Of a DNA stretch of 30,079 nt, positions 25,414 through 30,079 are shown piece after piece (position 1 is the first letter of the stretch; every line of letters starts with the position of its first letter). The stretch is from an uncultured Ruminococcus sp. (GTDB lineage Bacteria; Bacillota; Clostridia; Oscillospirales; Ruminococcaceae). The notes beneath the pieces were generated by a model. That model was not told the origin of the DNA. It did not search any database and saw nothing but the letters and a program-made list of their open reading frames with translations. The stretch is from NCBI GenBank assembly GCA_905199285.1, contig CAJKFZ010000004.1, positions 1-30,079 of the forward strand, written 5' to 3'. Position numbers and translations under genes: made by a program.

Positions 25414-26200
25414 TTTTGCTGTGTCAGCTACAATGCTTGCACTTGCATCAACAGGTATTACAGTATCCGCAGCCGAAACCGCAACTACTGCCGAAGTAAC
25501 AACAGAGGAAGAAACCACAATGGAAGCAACAGATTTTACGCTTAATGAAGCTGATTTTTCCAATGTTATGGATATTCTCAGCGATATGAATGAAAGCGGT
25601 GAAACTGTTTCGGATAATATTTCACCTGATTTTTATGGTGATGATTATTACGATACTGACGGCAATGCAACTCTCATAAAATCTGAAAAGATTATTTATG
25701 ACAGCGAAGAAATGCAGTTTATAGCTGTAACCACAAAGGACGGTCACGTTTTCTATGTACTTATCAATTACTCATCTGACAGCGGTGAGGATAATGTTTT
25801 CTTCCTCAATAAAGTTGATTCCTATGATTTGTACGTACTTCTCTATGCAGGTCAGGAAGATGAGGAAGGAAATCCGACAATTACTCCTGAAGAAGCATTA
25901 CAGGCAGCACAGGATGCTAACGGCAGAGTGACAACGGCTGTTGAGTCTGAAAATTCCAAGACAGAAAGTGTTTCTGAAACTGAGGATTCAGAAGAAACAG
26001 ACACACCTGAAAAATCTGCTCCGAATATGAGTATGGTTTATCTTGCAGTGGGACTTATTGCAATCGGCGGTGCAGGATTTGTAGGCTTCAAGTTCCTTAA
26101 AAAGCCTAAGAAAACAGGAATTGCAGACAATGACAATTTTGATGATGATGACATAACTTGGTATGACAATGAAGATGAAATCAACGAAGATGATGAATAA
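25394..26200 (+). CDS. DUF4366 / CD1107-family surface protein
   Basis: Intact 268-residue secreted, membrane-anchored protein. Signal peptide MKNKFFSFAVSATMLALAST with cleavage after SAA, a Thr/Glu-rich spacer, a central domain (about 50-165) with the DYYDTDGNATLIKS segment, an acidic linker, one C-terminal helix (about 210-232, MVYLAVGLIAIGGAGF) and a very acidic tail. This is the CD1107-type family encoded next to DUF4315 in clostridial conjugative elements, thought to be displayed on the cell surface. It overlaps the DUF4315 gene by 20 bases. The frame is clean. Confidence 0.85.
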   Translation: MKNKFFSFAVSATMLALASTGITVSAAETATTAEVTTEEETTMEATDFTLNEADFSNVMDILSDMNESGETVSDNISPDFYGDDYYDTDGNATLIKSEKIIYDSEEMQFIAVTTKDGHVFYVLINYSSDSGEDNVFFLNKVDSYDLYVLLYAGQEDEEGNPTITPEEALQAAQDANGRVTTAVESENSKTESVSETEDSEETDTPEKSAPNMSMVYLAVGLIAIGGAGFVGFKFLKKPKKTGIADNDNFDDDDITWYDNEDEINEDDE

Positions 26201-26214
26201 TGGAGGTTGTTAAT

Positions 26215-26576
26215 ATGAAGAAAACTTACTTTATCGAAGGTATCACAGGAGCTGTTTTTGCAACGGCAGCTATCATCAAGCGTGTGGCTGATATTAAGCA
26301 GACATCTTACAAGAACGGCTATAAGAACGGAGTATCTAATTCTATGCTTTTCGCTGAAAAGGCTATGAGTGATTTTTCTGCTGAATTGAAGAAACTTACT
26401 GAACCTGTTATTGAGGAAAATCTTGAGCTGAGAGAAAAGTATACAAAGCTCATTTCCGACTATGAAGCACTTATTGAGGAGTATGACAGCCTTGCAAGTG
26501 ATTTTGGCGATGATGAGGACGATGAGGATTATTACTTCGGCAATGATTTATTGATAATATCAATCGTCAAATTTAG
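26215..26576 (+). pseudogene. Small membrane-anchored coiled-coil protein with a 3' frameshift
   Basis: ATG 26215 (GGAGG upstream) starts MKKTYFIEGITGAVFATAAI, an N-terminal anchor, then a helical region (EENLELREKYTKLISDYEAL) and an acidic patch (DDEDDEDYYFG). At about 26551 a one-base loss is likely: in frame the rest is unconvincing (end 26631), whereas a shift gives NDLLDNINRQI and a TAG at 26574. Whether that TAG ends the protein is unclear. Function unknown; position after DUF4366 is typical for accessory proteins of the element. Confidence 0.55.
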
Positions 26577-26669
26577 CGGTGTTGTCCAGACCCTTGTTTT
26601 TTCTATCCGAACAAGAACTATCGATATTTAGTTGCCGAAGTAATAATTAAAATCGGAGGACATAAGACA

Positions 26670-26829
26670 ATGAGAAAGAGAAAAATTTGTCGGTGTCAGC
26701 ACAATTTTCGGGGTTATTTGTGCAGTTGTAGGTTTTGCTGCGTATCACATTGGTGGTACAAACGGATTTATGAGAGGATACAGAGAAGCCGACAAACAGA
26801 GAGAATTTGAAAGTATTAAGCCTGTTTAC
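26670..26829 (+). pseudogene. Single-helix membrane peptide, frameshifted and fused to the methyltransferase
   Basis: ATG 26670 after CGGAGG gives MRKRK, then an A5 run (26681-26685) with one base too many. Dropping it continues FVGVSTIFGVICAVVGFAAY, HIGGTNGFMRGYREADKQ, a single-pass membrane peptide of a type common in these elements. Instead of ending, the frame runs on through REFESIKPVY directly into methyltransferase sequence at 26830. Confidence 0.55.
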
Positions 26830-27741
26830 GGTATTTCCTGCGGAAGATTGGCTCTTGAACGTGCCGGTCTTCCCGTAGAGAAATATGATGCCTTTGAGAT
26901 TGACAAATACGCCATGACGGTTTCAAATAATAATTTCCCTGATATTATTCAGCATGGTGATGTATTTGATGGCAATTTCAAAGATTTTCAGGGTTATGAC
27001 CTTTTAATCGGAGGTTCACCCTGTACATACTGGAGTGTGGCGAAAAAGAACAGAGAAACAACAAAAGACGGTGAAGGTTTCAGACTTTTCATGCAGTATG
27101 TAAAGGCACTTGAAAATTCAAAGTGTAATTATTTCCTGTATGAAAACAACAATTCCATTCACCAGAATATCAAGGATGAAATTTCATCATATTTAGGTGT
27201 TCAGCCGATTATGATAAATTCTGCACTTGTATCAGGGCAACAGCGTAAGCGATGTTACTGGACAAATATTCCGAACGTAACCCGGCCTGAAGATAAGGGC
27301 ATTCTGCTTAATGACATTCTTGAAAGCGGTATCGGTTGGTAGGATAAAAGCTACTGTATGACAGCAACCTATGCAGGAGCAGTTCTGAATAATACCTTTG
27401 AAAAAAGTCAGCGTACAATGGTTGCTGAACCTGTTACAAAGCCGATTCGCATAGGTCAGTATGGCAAAGGCGGACAGGAACAGCGTATTTACTCGGTTCA
27501 TGGAAAGTCAATTACGTTGTCGGCTCTCGGCGGCGGTCAGGGTGCAAAAACAGGTCTTTACAAAATTGATTTGCCTGACGGAGATTACATTATTAGAAAA
27601 TTAACTCCAGTTGAAGCTGAGAGATTGCAGACACTTCCTGACAACTATACGTCAGGTGTCAGTCAGACACAGAGATACAAATGTATCGGAAACGGCTGGA
27701 CTGTTGATATGATTTCACATATTTTGGGAGGATTAAAATGA
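26830..27741 (+). pseudogene. dcm: C5-cytosine DNA methyltransferase, 5'-truncated and TAG-interrupted
   Basis: Transfers methyl from S-adenosylmethionine to cytosine in DNA. Family motifs in order: GISCGRLALERAG (motif I without its usual N-terminal VLSLFD), GGSPCTYWS with the catalytic Cys (motif IV), YENN (motif VI), SGQQRKRCYW (motif VIII), KLTPVEAERLQTLPDNYT (motif IX) and KCIGNGWTVDMISHIL (motif X). A TAG at 27340 splits it (ESGIGW-stop-DKSYCMTATYAGA) with flawless family sequence on both sides. The original start codon is lost; the frame joins the membrane peptide upstream. In these elements the enzyme probably protects transferred DNA from restriction (inference). Confidence 0.88.
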
Positions 27742-28774
27742 ATTCTGACTTTTTAACGAATTATTGAACATAAGAAATTATGCAATTCTTGACGGATACT
27801 GCAAGGCTGACAATGTACTTCGCAGAAGTTATACAGCCTTATGCAGTATAAGCGGAGGTTCTGACAGCGATATTGTACTTGATATTATTCATCATCTCGA
27901 TGAAGATAAGAAAGTTACATATTACTGGGTTGATACAGGTCTTGAATATGAAGCAACAAAGGAACATCTGAAATATCTTGAATTCAAGTACGGCATTGAA
28001 ATTAAGCATATCAAGGCGAAAAAGCCGATTCCGTCCTGCGTAAAGTAGTATGGAGTGCCGTTTCTCTCAAAATATGTTTCTGAACAGATTATGCGACTGC
28101 AAAAGCACAATTTTCAGTGGGAAGATGAGCCTTTGGATATACTGTTACAGAAATATCCCAACTGCAAAACTGCATTGCAATGGTGGACTAACACATATTA
28201 TACAGCCGAAAACGGCATTCAGCAGATGAGCCGATTCAGTATCAGCAGAAACAAATGGCTGAAAGAGTTTATTATGCAGAATCCACCTGATTTTCCGATT
28301 TCAAATAAATGCTGTGAGTATGCAAAGAAAATTCCTGCCAAAAAGTTTATTCAGGAATGTTATGCAGACCTTGAAATTACCGGAATACGCAAATCTGAAG
28401 GTGGTATCAGGGTCGCAAACTATAAGACCTGTTTTTCAAACAGCAAGTCCAAAGGCTGTGACATTTATCGTCCTGTTTTCTGGTACATAGACGGCGATAA
28501 AAAAGCGTATGAAGAAAATTTCGGCATACAGCACTCACGCTGTTACACAGATTACAATATGAAGCGAACAGGTTGCGTAGGCTGTCCGTTCAACAAACAT
28601 ATCGATGAAGAATTAGCTGTTATCGAAAAATATGAGCCTAAGCTCTATACCGCAGCCGTTAATGTATTCGGAAAATCCTATGAATACACAAGAAAATATC
28701 GTGAATTTGCCAAGATGATGAAAACAAAGGAGAAAGAATATGCCAATAAATCTGTTAGCACCGAAGATAATTGA
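27738..28774 (+). pseudogene. PAPS-reductase-family (PP-loop) protein, frameshifted and TAG-interrupted
   Basis: ATG 27738 overlaps the stop of the methyltransferase gene (ATGA). MNSDF leads into a T5 run (27750-27754); with six T's the frame joins FNELLNIRNYAILDGYC and the PP-loop SGGSDSD (27853-27873), then VDTGLEYEATKEHLKY. A TAG at 28046 lies between IPSCVK and YGVPFLSKYVSE. The C-terminal half has a Cys pattern (CCEYAKK, TGCVGCPF) as in iron-sulfur-binding phosphoadenosine phosphosulfate reductase relatives such as DndC. The PP-loop family activates sulfur or adenylates substrates. Coupling to a DNA methyltransferase hints at DNA modification, but this is inference. Confidence 0.8.
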
Positions 28775-29633
28775 AATCGGGACAAGCCTTTTTATGATTG
28801 TCGGAAGCGGTCATTATGACTTGCCTGACAGAAATGCAGTTCCAACTGCAACAACATCAGTAACAACCACAACTACTACAACTGTTGAGGAAACAAAGGA
28901 AGTTCAGGCAGGATTCAATCCTGATGAACAGTATTTCACAGCAAATACAATTTCCGTTTCAAGCATTAAGCTGTCATAGAATATCGGAGATATTGAGGAT
29001 TACTCCCTTTGCATTACTCAGCTTGTTCCCGATGATTACATAGATAATGTGTATTTCGATTTCAGAGATGATAACATCTGCTATGTAAACGGACTGCGTG
29101 AGGGTACGGAATATTAGTTTGATATTCTTGATGCTGATGAAAATGTACTTGCCACAACAATGGGAAAAACTGAAACAGTTGAGGTTATCTATGAATATGA
29201 GTATGAGGACGGCTGGACTAGCTGTTTTGCATACGAAAATGCAAAGGGACTTACCAGAAATCCGTCATGGCGTGCGGTTCAGGGTGCTGAACCTGATAAG
29301 GTAACAAATACAGGAATCATGCGTGATGAATATGGTGATTACTGCTGTGCTATGGGAACATTTTACCGCTATTGTGGTGATAGATTTTTAATTAGTCTTG
29401 ACAATGGAACACAGTTTACAGTAAAAATCTGCGATTCTAAGGGAGACAGACAGTATCACGATTTCGGGAATGGTGGAAAATGTGTCGTTGAGTTCATTCG
29501 TGGAAACGGCTCTCTCCCTGCCTGTGTTGCTGTAAGCCGAAATTATGGCTGTTACAACTGGAATGGTCTTGATTTAGGTGCAAATATTGAATCTATCAAG
29601 ATGATAAACTACGGTGATACAGTTGAATATTAA
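28740..29633 (+). pseudogene. Secreted protein with DPBB-like C-terminal domain, interrupted by two TAGs
   Basis: ATG 28740 (AAAGGAG upstream) overlaps the previous gene by 35 bases. A poor hydrophobic start and a Thr-rich linker (TTSVTTTTTTTVEE) lead to a beta-rich domain. TAGs at 28977 (SIKLS-stop-NIGDIEDYS) and 29115 (REGTEY-stop-FDILDADEN) interrupt it. The last 120 residues (CAMGTFYRYCGDRFLISLDN, later FGNGGKCVVEFI) resemble the double-psi beta-barrel/3D-type module found on secreted wall-active proteins of clostridial elements. Without the stops it is a single 297-residue protein. Both TAGs are easily read as Gln. Confidence 0.65.
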
Positions 29634-29642
29634 GGAGTGCAT

Positions 29643-29747
29643 ATGAGAATGATAACATTTATTCTCGGTATTCTGGTCGGCGGTGCTATTGGTACATTTG
29701 CAATGGCACTTGTTAAGGTCGGAAGCCAATATGATGAGGAAGAATAG
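29643..29747 (+). CDS. DUF3789-type single-helix membrane peptide
   Basis: A 34-residue peptide, MRMITFILGILVGGAIGTFA plus an acidic end (DEEE), with AAGGAG upstream. Such one-helix peptides recur in Tn1549-like elements and their role is unknown. It ends with TAG at 29745; reading on would add only about five residues before TGA. Confidence 0.72.
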   Translation: MRMITFILGILVGGAIGTFAMALVKVGSQYDEEE

Positions 29748-29802
29748 TCTGTTTCCCAATATTGAAAAAAATTGAATTTTGGGAAATAGGATTGATATAA
29801 AA

Positions 29803-29832
29803 ATACACAGCCTGATTAATCAAGCTGTGTAT
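29803..29832. terminator. Bidirectional terminator at the right edge of the cluster
   Basis: ATACACAGC at 29803-29811 pairs perfectly with GCTGTGTAT at 29824-29832, with an inner TGATTAATCA palindrome extending the stem. It separates the element's last plus-strand gene from the convergent PIN-domain gene. T runs are weak on both sides. Confidence 0.75.
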
Positions 29833-29837
29833 AATGG

Positions 29838-30079
29838 TTATTCTGTTTCTGTTTCGTTCAAAATATTCAGCATTTCAGATGGAGTTACAATAAAGTCTTT
29901 TACAGAATAATGTTTCAGATTGCCTGTTACAAGATAAGCATCATCACGTTTTTCCATTGCAACTTCATAAAATACAAGGTCATCCATATCAATCAGTATT
30001 TCACCTGTTGGGGTTGGATTAACTTCAATACCATTTGAGATAATGGAATCGATTACTTTTTCTATTGTTTCTTCTTTAA
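29838..30079 (-). CDS. PIN-domain toxin-like protein, 3' part (runs off the window)
   Basis: The last 79 codons of a minus-strand gene, with the stop complementary to 29838-29840. The sequence NPTPTGEILIDMDDLVFYEV, MEKRDDAYLVTGNLKHY and FIVTPSEML matches the C-terminal half of PIN-domain ribonucleases (COG1569/VapC-like). The conserved acidic DMDD and the TGNxKH(Y/F) motif belong to the magnesium-binding nuclease site. Relatives are toxins of type II toxin-antitoxin pairs; the antitoxin would lie beyond the right edge. The frame visible here is intact. Confidence 0.8.
   Translation of the reverse strand, partial: KEETIEKVIDSIISNGIEVNPTPTGEILIDMDDLVFYEVAMEKRDDAYLVTGNLKHYSVKDFIVTPSEMLNILNETETE

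Larger units (their letters stand above)
14400..29760 (+). mobile_element. Degraded Tn1549/CTn-like integrative conjugative element (internal part)
   Basis: The gene order (Rep-like proteins, DnaC-like loader, PcfB, VirD4, Maff2, VirB6, PrgI, VirB4, M23-type wall protein, DUF4315, DUF4366, cytosine methyltransferase, PAPS-reductase family, DUF3789) is that of Tn1549-type clostridial conjugative elements, and all genes are on one strand. No relaxase, integrase or cargo resistance gene is visible. Eleven in-frame stops, six frameshifts and three gene-fusing deletions mean that conjugation is unlikely unless stops are read through. The limits given are approximate because no att sites can be defined here. 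Confidence 0.85.

Noticed and set aside
14757..29633. Complete reassignment of TAG to glutamine in the element
   Set aside because: DUF4315 (TAG at 25411) and DUF3789 (TAG at 29745) seem to end at TAG, most Gln codons remain CAG, and TAA and TGA also interrupt genes. Partial readthrough stays open, but a full code change is not supported.
14757..29633. Premature stops as methylation-linked base-calling errors
   Set aside because: The bases around the nine TAGs share no motif, and the chromosome next door has none, so a context-driven C-to-T error is unlikely, although it cannot be excluded without reads.
1..30079. CRISPR arrays, tRNA or rRNA genes, riboswitches of known classes
   Set aside because: I saw no regularly spaced direct repeats, no cloverleaf with a CCA-type end, no rRNA-like stretch and no recognisable riboswitch core.

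Overview
The window looks like a chromosome fragment of a low-to-mid-GC clostridial Firmicute, most likely Oscillospiraceae (Ruminococcus-like). The evidence is the strong AGGAGG-type ribosome sites, the CAG-biased glutamine codons, and gene families typical of gut Clostridia. This taxon call is inference; there is no rRNA or tRNA in the window to anchor it.

Positions 1-13.6 kb are ordinary, intact chromosome. They hold a membrane protein, the NAD(P)H-hydrate repair enzyme Nnr, a lipoprotein, a DUF3810-type membrane metalloprotease-like protein (minus strand), and a Nudix hydrolase followed by an AraC regulator. Then come a GH25 lysozyme (minus), asparagine synthetase AsnB, an ECF-type sigma factor overlapping its membrane partner, and a Cd/Zn P1B-ATPase (minus) with a clear sigma-A promoter and an ArsR/SmtB-type operator. 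Two miniature inverted-repeat elements lie between genes (213-386 and 4573-4730). None of the 11 complete chromosomal genes ends in TAG.

Positions 13.6-14.45 kb are a gene-poor boundary with two hairpin terminators and a possible degraded reading frame.

Positions 14.45-29.75 kb are one strand of an integrative conjugative element of the Tn1549/clostridial CTn type. In order it carries: a winged-helix protein and a Rep_O-like initiator, a DnaC-like helicase loader, small proteins, PcfB, the VirD4 coupling protein, a Maff2 protein, VirB6, PrgI, VirB4, an M23-type cell-wall protein, DUF4315, a DUF4366 (CD1107-type) surface protein, and two small proteins. A cytosine methyltransferase, a PAPS-reductase-family protein, a secreted DPBB-like protein and a DUF3789 peptide follow. 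No relaxase or integrase is visible, so either they lie outside the window or they are lost.

The striking feature is that this element, unlike the flanking chromosome, is broken in a patterned way. Eleven stop codons interrupt otherwise continuous frames: nine TAG, one TAA, one TGA. Every TAG can be read as a single C-to-T change of CAG (Gln), and the one in VirD4 sits where relatives carry Gln. Six single-base frameshifts occur, four of them in A or T runs. Three deletions each fuse two neighbouring genes: VirB6::PrgI, VirB4::M23 and membrane peptide::Dcm. The simplest reading is a recently inactivated ICE. Amber (TAG=Gln) readthrough specific to the element is the exciting alternative, but two genes there appear to use TAG as a real terminator, which argues against full reassignment.

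The right edge is an inverted-repeat terminator and the 3' part of a convergent PIN-domain toxin gene that runs off the window.
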